Of a stretch of 64,000 nucleotides of DNA, positions 1 to 9,643 are shown piece by piece. The DNA is taken from positions 3,624,084 to 3,688,083 of the forward strand of contig JABACO010000002.1 of assembly GCA_013339895.1 (NCBI GenBank). The letters are read 5' to 3'. A program made the position numbers and the translations under genes. Source of the DNA: Ephydatia muelleri. Lineage: Eukaryota > Porifera > Demospongiae > Spongillida > Spongillidae. Position 1 is the stretch's first letter; the number at the start of each line of letters is the position of its first letter. The notes under the pieces are model-generated. The model ran no database searches. It had not been told where the DNA came from and saw only the letters and a list, made by a program, of their open reading frames with translations.

Positions 1-1353
1 TGCTGTGGCCATATTTGTGAGTACTATGGAGCGGATGGCAAGCCAGTGAGTAGACCATATCGATCATCTCTCTCACACAAACAGATCCTTCAGCACTGTC
101 TCGGAGCAATGTGCTCACAGGATGCTCGACCTCTGATCATCACCGTGGGAACACACCGAGATGCTGCAGATAGGTGCTCAGAATCCATCGCAGAGAAAAG
201 CCAAAAGCTCAAGCCATTACTGGATGCAGGCAGTTTTCATATAGTGTACAACAAAGAGAGGCTAAAAGAAGTGGTATTTGCTGTGAACGGGAAAACCCCT
301 CAGGACGAGGACAGACGTGTTGCTAAGGTACTCAGAGAAGAAATATTATCTGTGTGCCCACAGCCAATAAAGATGCCTATAGCATGGTTTGGACTGGAGG
401 TTCTTCTCCAAAGGTCATCCGATGATGGCATCTTGAGCCTTGTAGAATGCCAAGGGTGTGCTAAAAGGTTGCACATCGAGGGAGATGCTTTCTCTGCTGC
501 CTTGCACTATCTAGTCCACAACAATGTGTTCTTACATTACCCAGAGGTTCTTCCCCAGACAGTGTTCTGTGATCCCCAAATTGTCCTCACCAAGGTGTCT
601 GAAATAGTGGAGTACCACCACAAGCTGTTGTATCGTCCGGATGAAGGTGTGGCAGCTAAGGGGGATCTGGTCAAGTTCAGGGATCATGGACTGTTGTCAG
701 TGGAGCTCCTGAACAAGTTTTCAAAGCATTACACAGAAGGTCTGTTCATTGCACAAGATCTGTTGAAGTTATTGGTGAGTGTTGGAGCGATTGCTATGGT
801 CGGGGATGAGGGTATTGAGTACTTGATGCCAGCTCTGCTGCCCCATCTGGACTCTGGCCAAGTGACCAAGTACTGTCAACCAGGTACCTCACTGATAATC
901 GTGCCCTCCCAAGGATTAGATCTGTGTGAGGGTCAGTTGATGTGGTTTGGTGAGAGTGGTGTCACAAAACAAGATTCCAGTGCAACAGGTGGGTAATGTG
1001 TGTGGGGGAGATCATGTGATCACTATCTGTTTCATCTAGGTACACTTCCTGTGACCTTGGACAGTGAGCCATCATTACAGCACCTTATGGAGAAAGTAGC
1101 AGCTGTGATTCCAAGCAAGTATGAGATGGTGGGACTTCAACTAGGTCTCACACCATCCCAGCTTCAGGCGATACGACCACAGCACCAAAGCCTGGAGGAT
1201 TACCACAGAGCATTTGGTGAGTTATTTAGTGAGTGGAGGAGACGAGGGTCACCCCCTTACACCTGGAGGACATTGACTGGTGTGTTGAGAAGTGCCAGTG
1301 TTGGTGAAGTCCTGTTATCAGAACAGTTGACCTCCTGGATCACACAACAGTGA
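1..1353 (+). CDS. Roc-COR-type GTPase with C-terminal death domain, 3' part
   Basis: Two exons, 1-988 and 1040-1353, joined by a GT-AG intron with matching phase (one base, then two). The frame is open from base 1, so the start lies upstream of the window; GTG at 46 is not a start. The first residues contain TVGTHRD, the G4-like motif of Roc GTPases (THxD in LRRK-type proteins). Then follows a COR-like stretch (IAWFGLEVLLQ, VHNNVFLHYPEVLPQTVFCDPQIVL, a winged-helix-like tail). Exon 2 encodes a death-domain fold (MVGLQLGLTPSQLQAI, then YTWRTLTGVLR) ending at TGA 1351-1353. Known role of the family: intracellular signalling and innate-immune or cell-death scaffolds. The P-loop is outside the window. 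Family confident, exact orthology not. Confidence 0.82.
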
Positions 1354-2045
1354 CCTCACAAGGTTATGCATGTAGCTGGGAACATTGAACCTTATTATGT
1401 ACTACACAGTCGTTATTTGTATGTGTGTGTGCCATCTGTCTTTCTGTTGTTTTAAATGGTGTTGCTATTCCTGTTTGTTCAGAAAATGTTTGGTCTTGTT
1501 GATGTCCTGATGATTTAAACTCTAGAATGCAGCTTAATCTTAAACTGGTCACATTCAATACAATATGTGTTGCTTTAAAAAGTGCCTGCCTCATACATGT
1601 GGCTATGTGGTGACAGCCTTAGGGACACATGGCCTCAGTTGCCTGTGGTGGGAGGCTAGACATTCTCAGCATGCAGCCATCATCAATAGTGTTATTCACC
1701 AGTCACTAGCCTTCTATCAAGATACCATCTGGCCTTGAACCAGGTGGGAGAGACCAGATGACATCACCACTGCACCATGGAGCTGTGGTCTGGGTTCTTT
1801 GTGAGCCACACGGCTGCTGACCATGGTCAAAAGAACCATTGTGAAGGACCAACGTACATCACAGCGAATGTATTCAGAACCTGTATGATGGCATGTAGCT
1901 ATTGAGAAAAGACAGTTCGGTTGTACGTCACGCTTGGGGGCTGGTGCAGTGATCGAATTAATCGACAATGAATTTTAATAATAATTCATAGCTTCATCGT
2001 GGAGCCGTATCGTGTGTACTCCGATGTGCCAGTTGTAGCGCGGTC
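1354..2045. other. Gene-free stretch
   Basis: 3' flank of the Roc-COR gene. I see no coding signal, RNA gene or clear repeat; short open frames here lack splice sites and recognisable motifs. Confidence 0.5.
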
Positions 2046-2148
2046 ATGGCAGCGCACGTACCACGTACGTTACTGATCCTGGATCCAGGTGATGCAGACC
2101 CCCCGCCTTCTACGCTACAGCCAACACAGTCCTTCCTGGAAACAGCTG
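2046..2148 (+). CDS. Possible first coding exon, unknown gene
   Basis: ATG at 2046 opens a Pro-rich N-terminus (MAAHVPRTLLILDPGDADPP...) that runs to a good donor, ctg|gtaagt, at 2149, ending in phase 1. The upstream 100 bases are CpG-richer than their surroundings, as expected of a promoter-proximal exon. I cannot identify the next exon: the nearest recognised + exon (9,644) needs a different phase. It may be a real first exon cut from its gene by repeats, or chance. Confidence 0.3.
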
Positions 2149-2403
2149 GTAAGTCATTGACGCTATACATGATCGGGTCATCACGGCTTCACAGGAAAAT
2201 GTTAGAAACGTCCAGGGTGGAATTTGATGAACTCCCAGCCAGCATTCCCTGGATTGTGTTCGATAAAGCCAGGGCGGTTGTAAAGCTTTTCCACACCAGG
2301 TCTGTAGCTAGTCAATTCCAGGGTGGGAAAGCCTTGAACTCACTGGGTTGGCTCTCCTGCTGTTTTGCATACACCTCGTTGCACACTGACGTTGACCCAC
2401 GCA

Positions 2404-2516
2404 CTTTGAAACCAAACCCAGCCTTGTGTTGAAGTTTTTCCTGTGCTTGAACATGAACTTTGTTTGAAACCAAACCCAGCTTGGCGTGTTGAAAGTTTTT
2501 TCTGTGCTTCTGCATG
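2404..2516. repeat. Short tandem duplication, 58-bp offset
   Basis: The segment starting tttgaaaccaaaccc at 2405 recurs at 2463 with small differences, through the run ending ctgtgctt. Two copies; no coding role seen. Confidence 0.7.
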
Positions 2517-2757
2517 TGCGCATCCGGGAACATGAACGTGTGACGGGGAATTCAATATACCTAGATGCATTCGTTTTCCACCAGCTAGTCGTGTACACGA
2601 GGATGGACGAGCAGATGCTCTGTGTGGTCGGGTATCTCTGAATATTGCCTTTGCCAGGGTGAGGGGTGTGGTCTGCAGTGGGTTTGGCTGAGGGGTGTGG
2701 TCTACAGTGGTCAGTTTGATTGGTTGTTAGGTGGAATTGTTGCTGCTGTGGAGATGG

Positions 2758-3773
2758 GTCATTCCATGTCAATTCAACCACTGATTTTGGGTCATGTTCT
2801 CAGATTTACTTACCACTTCCCATATTTGTTGGGCATGATGTACTATGCACTTTTACAAAGTATTGCGTACTCAATGATGTTTGTTTACAAAATATGGCCC
2901 TCTGAATATTTAATTTTTTGGTGACCTTTGTGAGTTTGTTGTCCTAGTACATAGTTATCTTCAGGGTCAGCATATACATATTGCTTCATGTTCAAAGGTA
3001 CTTATGGGTACCTCATTGTTATGCAAAAAGTTCATTATAGGATTGAGAGGGTTAAATTTAATATTCATTTAATGTGTTGATTTGTCCACTGTGCAAAGGG
3101 GCCATTATGATATCTCACCAAAACTTCACAACAAGTACTTCATGTAATGTAGAAATAGTTTGCAAAGTTTGGTTCTGGGAAAACGATGGGATGGGCTGGG
3201 GCATGGTGTTGGAAATGTGTAAGGTCATATTTCACTGTTGGACCAAACCACAGAGTTTATTTAGGTTGAAGTGCTTCAACCTAAACTCTGTGGTTTGGTC
3301 CAACAGTGAAATATGACCTTACACATTTCCAACACCATGCCCCAGCCCATCCCATCGTTTTCCCAGAACCAAACTTTGCAAACTATTTCTACATTACATG
3401 AAGTACTTGTTGTGAAGTTTTGGTGAGATATCATAATGGCCCCTTTGCACAGTGGACAAATCAACACATTAAATGAATATTAAATTTAACCCTCTCAATC
3501 CTATAATGAACTTTTTGCATAACAATGAGGTACCCATAAGTACCTTTGAACATGAAGCAATATGTATATGCTGACCCTGAAGATAACTATGTACTAGGAC
3601 AACAAACTCACAAAGGTCACCAAAAAATTAAATATTCAGAGGGCCATATTTTGTAACAAACATCATTGAGTACGCAATACTTTGTAAAAGTGCATAGTAC
3701 ATCATGCCCAACAAATATGGGAAGTGGTAAGTAAATCTGAGAACATGACCCAAAATCAGTGGCATGGAATGAC
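2758..3773. repeat. About 1-kb near-perfect palindrome (foldback element)
   Basis: Left arm 2758 to about 3268 and right arm to 3773 are reverse complements over about 500 bp each, with only a few indels (about 10 extra bases in the left arm near 2770; a 4-base difference near the centre) and almost no spacer at about 3270. Ends read gtcattccatg and catggaatgac. The same peptide readings appear on both strands, which is a symmetry artefact and not coding. Likely a foldback-type nonautonomous DNA element or a recent inverted duplication. Confidence 0.9.
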
Positions 3774-4069
3774 TCAGATGAGGATGAGGAGTGTGTGGGT
3801 GGAGGTGGAATCTTGTCTTGAGAATACATGTATGTGTCTTGTCAAGCAGTGATCTCAACTTGAGAATAGTGACATAAGGGAGAAGGGGTTCATTTCTATC
3901 TCCTGTTACTTTATTGTATATAACACCGAGTATAACACTGCTATACATTTCTTCAACATGTTGTAGCTGTGTTTTATGGCCTGTATACATATATGTATGT
4001 AAGTATCTGCACATGTGTTGTATGTGGATGCATTCATTGACATGTTCCCCTCCCCTTCCTCCTCCTACC
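3774..4069. other. Gene-free stretch
   Basis: Spacer between the palindrome and the first copy of repeat family A. Contains acatgtacatgt-like runs typical of the window; nothing else seen. Confidence 0.4.
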
Positions 4070-4195
4070 TTTTCACTTGTTCTATTTGAAGCCCTCTTCA
4101 GATCTGTTCACACGTGGACCAACTTCCAAATGATGGCTGACAGGCCTACTTCACCATCTTTCCTGATGACATCATTCCTGTGTGGACTGTGAGTG
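4070..4195 (+). repeat. Repeat family A, copy 1
   Basis: About 125-160 bp unit, recognisable by tttgaagcc, atggctgaca, then cctgatgacatcattcctg and a donor-like act|gtgagtgg. Other copies: 5040-5185 (+), 5535-5680 (-), partial 12,785-12,850 (+), 15,130-15,285 (+). Read as an exon it would give ...FPDDIIPVWT before the donor. It occurs only near the regucalcin-like relics, so it is probably a piece of the same duplicated locus. Confidence 0.7.
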
Positions 4196-4199
4196 GTGA

Positions 4200-4650
4200 T
4201 GGTGATGTGGAGGAGGAGAGGATGGGACTTAAAGGTGCGATGTCTCTCCTTTCATCTCCACACAGAGAGTATTCGTGTTGCCATGGCAATAGAATCATTG
4301 CACCTTGCATTTGCAGGACTTCACTCTGCCTGAAGCCTGGTATGATGTCATTTGGGTTTGGGTCCAATGGGTGATGGCTCACCTGACAACAGTAGTTTCA
4401 TCAGGTGAGCTAGCAAAGGTCCATTAGGCATAGAGTAGCAATGCCAGGGTGTGGTCATATTGTGTGCTGTATCAAACCCACTGTACCATCATGGCATCTG
4501 GTTTCTTTGCAGTCCTGCATCATCAGGGCATATCACTTCCTCAATAGAGAAATTTATATTAGTGACAGTTCTATTAGCTGCTATTGGTCAGATTACCTAC
4601 ATGTAGTCTAATCGTGACACTGCATCTTAAGCATGCACTGTAAGTAAATA
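4200..4650. other. Gene-free stretch between family A and B copies
   Basis: No supported coding sequence. Contains a short inverted match around 4240-4310 and ordinary mixed sequence. Confidence 0.4.
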
Positions 4651-4653
4651 GTA

Positions 4654-4765
4654 GATGACCTCTTGCCTCTAAATAAAATCATGGTGTTTACAGTGCTAGA
4701 GGTAACTAGGTAGGCCATTGTAGCCATAATGTCCTGGTAACCATGGTGATTCACATAATAGACCA
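4654..4765 (+). repeat. Repeat family B, copy 1 (3'-UTR-like)
   Basis: Unit begins acctcttgcctctaaataaaa and continues with gtgctagaggta and ggtaaccatggtgattcac. It contains an AATAAA signal. Other copies at 6350-6560, 14,600-14,800 and 15,430-15,570. Two of the four lie directly downstream of regucalcin-like relics, so it may be that gene's duplicated 3' end. Confidence 0.75.
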
Positions 4766-5034
4766 CAGTTCTGTGTGGAGGAGGAGGGGAGGGTCATGTA
4801 GGGGAGGGAGTGGTGGGGAGGGGAGTTGTATGGATGGGGAGTGGAGGGGGAAAGGAAGGAGAGTTATGGAGGTGAGATGAGGAGGTGAGAGGAGGAGGAG
4901 GTGTGGGGCAGAGGAGGTTTTGAAAGAGCATTCTTCTCTTCCTGGTAAAAAGGGAAAGGGGAGACTAGCACTTTCCCTCCCACCATTAATGACTTCTTTC
5001 TTCATGATCCACATGCTTAACTTTGGCCAATTGG
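4766..5034. other. Purine-rich strand-asymmetric stretch
   Basis: Runs of gaggaggggaggg type; low complexity, no gene seen. Confidence 0.6.
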
Positions 5035-5039
5035 CTTGT

Positions 5040-5185
5040 CTTTGTTTTATTTGAAGCCTTCTTGTGATTTATTCACACATGAACCAACCTTCAGTTGATG
5101 GCTGACAAGCCTCTCAACATGACTACCAGGTACTACTTCATATTTCCTGATGACATCATTCCTGTGTGGACTGTGAGTGGTGTGG
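5040..5185 (+). repeat. Repeat family A, copy 2
   Basis: Direct-orientation copy, the fullest one: atggctgacaagcctctcaa, then the cctgatgacatcattcctg block and gtgagtgg. It faces the inverted copy at 5535-5680, with about 350 bp of purine-rich spacer between, so the two form an imperfect inverted repeat. Confidence 0.75.
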
Positions 5186-5534
5186 TGATGGGAGGAGGGG
5201 AGGAGTGGTTGGTGATGGGAGGAGGGGAGTGGAGTGGTGTGGACTTTGAGTGATGTGGCGATGTGGAGAGAGGGTGTGGACTGAGTGGGAAGGAGGGGAG
5301 GGTGTGTGCACTTTGTGTATCAAGATGCATTTTAATTTTCTGCCTAACATGCAACAGCCTGCCATATGCAATGCAGTACTGTGTTTGCATACAGCCCCAT
5401 GCAGAGTAATAATTACCATCGCCTTGCCAGAAGGAGAGAGGGTCCTGGATGGGGTGGTGGGGAGGAGGGATGGGGTGGAGAGGAGGGATGGGGTGGGAGG
5501 GAGTCCACACCCTCTCCTCTTCCCCATCACTACA

Positions 5535-5680
5535 CCACTCACAGTCCACACAGGAATGATGTCATCAGGAAATATGAAGTATCTGGTAGTCATGTTGAGA
5601 GGCTTGTCAGCCATCAATTGAAGGTTGGTTCATGTGTGACCAAATCAGAAGAGGGCTTCAAATAGAACAAGGGCCTGTCT
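5535..5680 (-). repeat. Repeat family A, inverted copy
   Basis: Reverse complement of the 5040-5185 unit, running from cagtccacacaggaatgatg through ttgtcagccatcaattgaag to ggcttcaaatagaac. Confidence 0.75.
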
Positions 5681-5962
5681 GTCATGTCGAAATGTGCATC
5701 TAATTAACACACAGGGTTATGCCTAGTTCAGACAAGCCTCCCTCCTCCCCATCCCATCCCTCCCCACCCAAGCCAAGAGTAGTTGTCAAAAGGAATACTT
5801 GTACAGAGGATAAGTGCACAGAGAGTAGGTACATCAGATCAGGGGTCTGTACAAACCTGCACAACAGCAGTTTAATAAATAGAATAGAATGCATGTGCAT
5901 GTCACAATGTTAGTGAGTGTGTGTACTACACTATCATGGGGCCACTCCCCCCTCCATTTCAG

Positions 5963-6310
5963 GAGAGACGTAGCACCAGCTGGCCCTGGTGGACCTGGAC
6001 TACCCAAAGAACAGGATGAACGACAGCAAGTGTGACGCCAGGGGGAGGCTATGGTGTGATGACGTGAGCAGCTGCCTCACCAACAGGCAGGTGTGTTGGT
6101 GGACTTCCATGACAAGGGGGTGGGCATCTCGGACTGCCATGTGCACGGACAGTGAGGGGAGGTTGTGGAGGGCGGTGTTCTTTGGAGCCACCATTGTCCT
6201 GATGGGACCCAGCCATAGGAGAGCTGTTGGCCAAGATCGAGTTCCCAGCCCCTCTCATGACATCATGCTGCTTCAGGGGTCCAGACTTCAGTGGATGTTT
6301 GTCACCAACA
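5963..6310 (+). pseudogene. Regucalcin-like (SMP-30/gluconolactonase family) relic, copy 1
   Basis: Acceptor-like ccatttcag precedes it. The reading LALVDLDYPKNRMNDSKCD ARGRLW is a clear SMP-30 blade segment; further blocks give DDVSSCLTNRQV, then MCTDSEGRLW and FFGATIVL in the family order. Compared with copy 2 it lacks the ISNGMAWSP block: the segment ending in ggctatgg joins straight to gatgacgtg. A stop lies just upstream of the first block, and reading frame changes occur around caggtgtgttgg and again near tgggaccc. SMP-30 proteins are Ca-binding six-bladed propeller lactonases. As assembled it cannot encode one. Confidence 0.8.
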
Positions 6311-6349
6311 CTGCACTAAAATTCCATTTACTTAATGAAACATGTTTGT

Positions 6350-6560
6350 TTAGATGGCCTCTTGCCTCTAAATAAAATCATGGTGTTTACAGTGCTAGAG
6401 GTATCTAGGCAGGCCATTTTGTTATCTGTAGTAGTAGTGAGTGCCCAGAGATTCAATGCAATAAAACAGCCCTGAGGTTTGGCCATTCAGTTATCTGTGG
6501 TCACTTCAAGAGGCTGATTGGTTGTTATGTGGAAACAACATCCTTTTGGTAACCATAGTG
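6350..6560 (+). repeat. Repeat family B, copy 2 (3'-UTR-like)
   Basis: Longest type of copy: AATAAA at the start, then gtgctagaggtatctaggca, a second aataaaacag, and gtaaccatagtgattcac. Lies directly 3' of regucalcin relic 1. Confidence 0.75.
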
Positions 6561-6814
6561 ATTCACATTTCTTGTTTGAATGAGGTGAGGGGTCATGGAA
6601 GAGAGGGGAGGAGTCTACTTTTGAGGGGGTGACCTTGTCTTTGTAGCATTCCTGTAAACATAATGTACTACACTGATTTGGGTTACACATTCCTGTTCTG
6701 GGAGTACTGGAGTTATGCATTAGTGAAGTCATCTGAATAATGGGTTCTTGAGAAGAAATTACAGCTGCATTAACCAGGCATGTCACATGTACTTATATGG
6801 TTGCAATAAGGTGA

Positions 6815-7760
6815 TGGAGAGAGGGAGGTGATGGAGAGAGAGGGAGGTGATGGAGAGAGAGGGAGGTGATGGAGAGAGAGGGAGGTGATGGAGAGAGAGG
6901 GAGGTGATGGAGAGAGAGGGAGGTGATGGAGAGAGAGGGAGGTGATGGAGAGAGAAGGAGATGATGGAGAGAGAGGGAGGTGATGGAGAGAGAGGGAGGT
7001 GATGGAGAGAGAGGGAGGTGATGGAGAGAGAGGGAGGTGATGGAGAGAGAGGGAGGTGATGGAGAGAGAGGGAGGTGATGGAGAGAGGGGAGGTGATGGA
7101 GAGAGAGGGGGGTGATGGAGAGAGAGGGAGGGGATGGAGAGAGGAGGGGGTGATGGAGGAGAGAGGGTCGTGATGAGAGAGAGGGGGTGATGGAGAGAGA
7201 GGGAGGTGATGGAGAGAGAGGGAGGTGATGGAGAGAGGGAGGTGATGGAGAGGGAGGTGATGGAGAGAGAAGCAGGTGATGGAGAGAAGGAGGTGATGGA
7301 GAGAGAGAGGTGATGAAGGGAGAGGGAGGTGATGGAGAGAGGGAGGGTGAGGTGATGGAGGAGAGAGGGAGGTGATGGAGGAGAGGGAGGTGATGGAGAG
7401 AGGGAGGTGATGGAGAGAGGGAGGTGGGGGAGAGAGGGAGGTGATGGAGAGAGGGGTGATGAGGGGGGGTGATGAGCTGAGGGAGTTAGGGGATGGGGGG
7501 CGGTGAGAGGGCGGTGATGGGCGAGAGGAGGTGATGGAGCGGGAGGTGATTAGAGGGGCGGTGATGGAGCGGGGGTCTTAGGGTGGTTGAGAAGAGAGGG
7601 GGTGCTGGAAGGGCGTGCTGGAGCGTGATGGAGAGGGAGGTTATGGAGAGCGGGGGTTGGATGGAGAAGAGGGGGGTGATGGAGAGAGGGAGGTGATGGA
7701 AGAGAGGGCGGAGGTGATATAGAGGGAGGTAATGGAGAGATGGAGAGATGAGGTGACTTA
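6815..7760 (+). repeat. Minisatellite, about 19-bp unit ggtgatggagagagaggga
   Basis: About 0.95 kb. The first half is homogeneous and the second half increasingly degenerate (7,130 onward). The same motif on the opposite strand forms the array at 47,515-47,885 beside the assembly gap. Confidence 0.9.
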
Positions 7761-7959
7761 CTATCTGTCTTCTGCTGCCTCCTTGTGATCAGCTGCCACA
7801 GCTGTCACCCGGGTAGAAGGCCACTCCCTCTTTCTAGAGATGTACCATGTACACAAGTGTTACAATAACCCATGGATTCAAGTCTGCTGTCTATAGAGCT
7901 AGGCTACTAATTCAACCACTGGTCATGTGTGGACTTGTCCATCTCCCCTTTCCCTCCCT

Positions 7960-8398
7960 CACTGACACACCCCTTACCTCCCATTGCCACACCCCTTACC
8001 TCCCATTGACACACCCCTTACCTCCCATTGACACACCCCTTACCTCCCATTGCCACACCCCTTACCTCCCATTGACACACCCCTTACCTCCCATTGCCAC
8101 ACCCCTTACCTCCCATTGCCACACCCCTTACCTCCCATTGACACACCCCTTACCTCCCATTGACACACCCCTTACCTCCCATTGCCACACCCCTTACCTC
8201 CCATTGCCACACCCCTTACCTCTCATCGCCACACCCCTTACCTCCCATTGCCACACCCCTTACCTCCCATTGCCAAACCTCTTTCCTCTCATCGCCACAC
8301 CCCTTACCTCTCATCGCCACACACTTACCTCCCATTGCCAAACCTCTTTCCTCTCATCGCCACACCCCTTACCTCTCATTGCCACACCCCTTACCTCC
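7960..8398 (+). repeat. Minisatellite, 22-bp unit (cccattgccacaccccttac)
   Basis: About 20 units alternating cattgcc and cattgac variants, with a few cctctttcctctcatcgcc variants near the 3' end. Abuts the next array without spacer. Confidence 0.9.
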
Positions 8399-9224
8399 AG
8401 GGATGTGTTGTGTGTCCTCTGGTCCCAGTGTGTAGGATGTGTTGTGTGTCCTCTGGTCCCAGTGTGAGGGATGTGTTGTGTGTCCTCTGGTCGCAGTGTG
8501 AGGGATGTGTTGTGTGTCCTCTGGTCCCAGTGTGAGGGATGTGTTGTGGAGGCTCTAGTAGTCTCGTGATGTATATGTATCATATATCAATGTGAATTTC
8601 ATGCTAAATAAATGTAAATGCAAAAAAGCAGCTGGGGCTTTGCCCCAGACCCCACTTGGGGAGCTATCAGCACTCCCCCATAACCTCTTGCTGTCACGGG
8701 AGTACCCTCCCCCAGTTGTGAATATATTTATCTGACCCCCCCTTTCTCTAAATCCTGGATTCGCCCCTGCCTCTGGTCCCAGAAGTAGGGATGTGTTGTG
8801 TGTCCTCTGATCCCAGTGTAAGGGATGTGTTGTGTGTCCTCTGGTCCCAGTGTAAGGGCCAGTGTGAGGGATGTGTTGTGTGTCGTCTGGTCCCAGTGTG
8901 AGGGATGTGTTGTGTGTCCTCTGGTCCCAATGTAAGGGATGTGTTGTGTGTCCTTTGGTCCCAGTGTGAGGGATGTGTTGTGTGTCCTCTGGTCCCAGTG
9001 TAAGGGATGTGTTGTGTGTCCTCTGGTCCCAATGTAAGGGATGTCCTCTGGTCCCAGTGTAAGGGATGTGTTGTGTGTCTTCTGGTCCCAGTGTGAGGGA
9101 TGTGTTGTGTGTCCTCTGGTCCCAGTGTAAAGGATGTGTTGTGTGTCCTCTGGTCCCAGTGTGAGGGATGTGTTGTGTGTCCTCTGGTCCCAGTGTGAGG
9201 TGTCCTCTGGTCCCAGTGTAAGCC
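8399..9224 (+). repeat. Minisatellite, 33-bp unit (ggatgtgttgtgtgtcctct...)
   Basis: Two blocks, 8,399-8,545 and about 8,773-9,224, of the same 33-bp unit, separated by about 227 bp of foreign sequence. Unit length is a multiple of three, so long open frames appear on the - strand; these are repeat artefacts. Confidence 0.9.
8546..8772. mobile_element. Insertion splitting the 33-bp minisatellite
   Basis: Unique sequence interrupts the array. It carries gctggggctttgccccagac, a small hairpin, and ends near ctggattcgcccctg, a type of 3' end seen on dispersed repeats in invertebrates. No terminal repeats or target duplication can be fixed, because the flanks are themselves repetitive. Class unknown. 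Confidence 0.5.
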
Positions 9225-9260
9225 TGGACAATAGCGGTGATCCCTATCTGGAAGAATCAA

Positions 9261-9261
<1 letters not shown>

Positions 9262-9296
<35 letters not shown>

Positions 9297-9412
9297 TTGT
9301 GGGTGTGTGGGTGTACGTGAGTGTGTGTGCATGTGTACATGTGTGTACGTGTACGTGTATGTGCACATTGCATGTGTGGGTGTGTGGGTGTACATGTGTA
9401 TGTGTGTGTGGA
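9262..9412 (+). repeat. GT-rich microsatellite
   Basis: Pure (GT)n at 9,262-9,294, then degenerate GT/GTAC-rich sequence. Confidence 0.95.
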
Positions 9413-9643
9413 GGTACTGTATGCTTGAACACAAACGTAGGGTTCAATGCACCGTACACATGCAATGTATGCTGTGTTGGGTGTAATGGCTATCATGTGT
9501 GAGGAAGGATGCATGGAACCTTTAGGTGTGTGAGGAGAGGTGTATGTAGTCTCTCTATATGCAAGTAGCCTCTAGGTGCATTTACGTTCTAGGTGGTGTG
9601 CACCTGTGCTTAAAAATGTTCACATTTGTCTCTTTCCCATTAG

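Noticed and set aside
3074-3467. Identical peptide encoded on both strands around 3.27 kb
   Set aside because: Direct result of the palindrome's symmetry; no splice or codon evidence for a gene.
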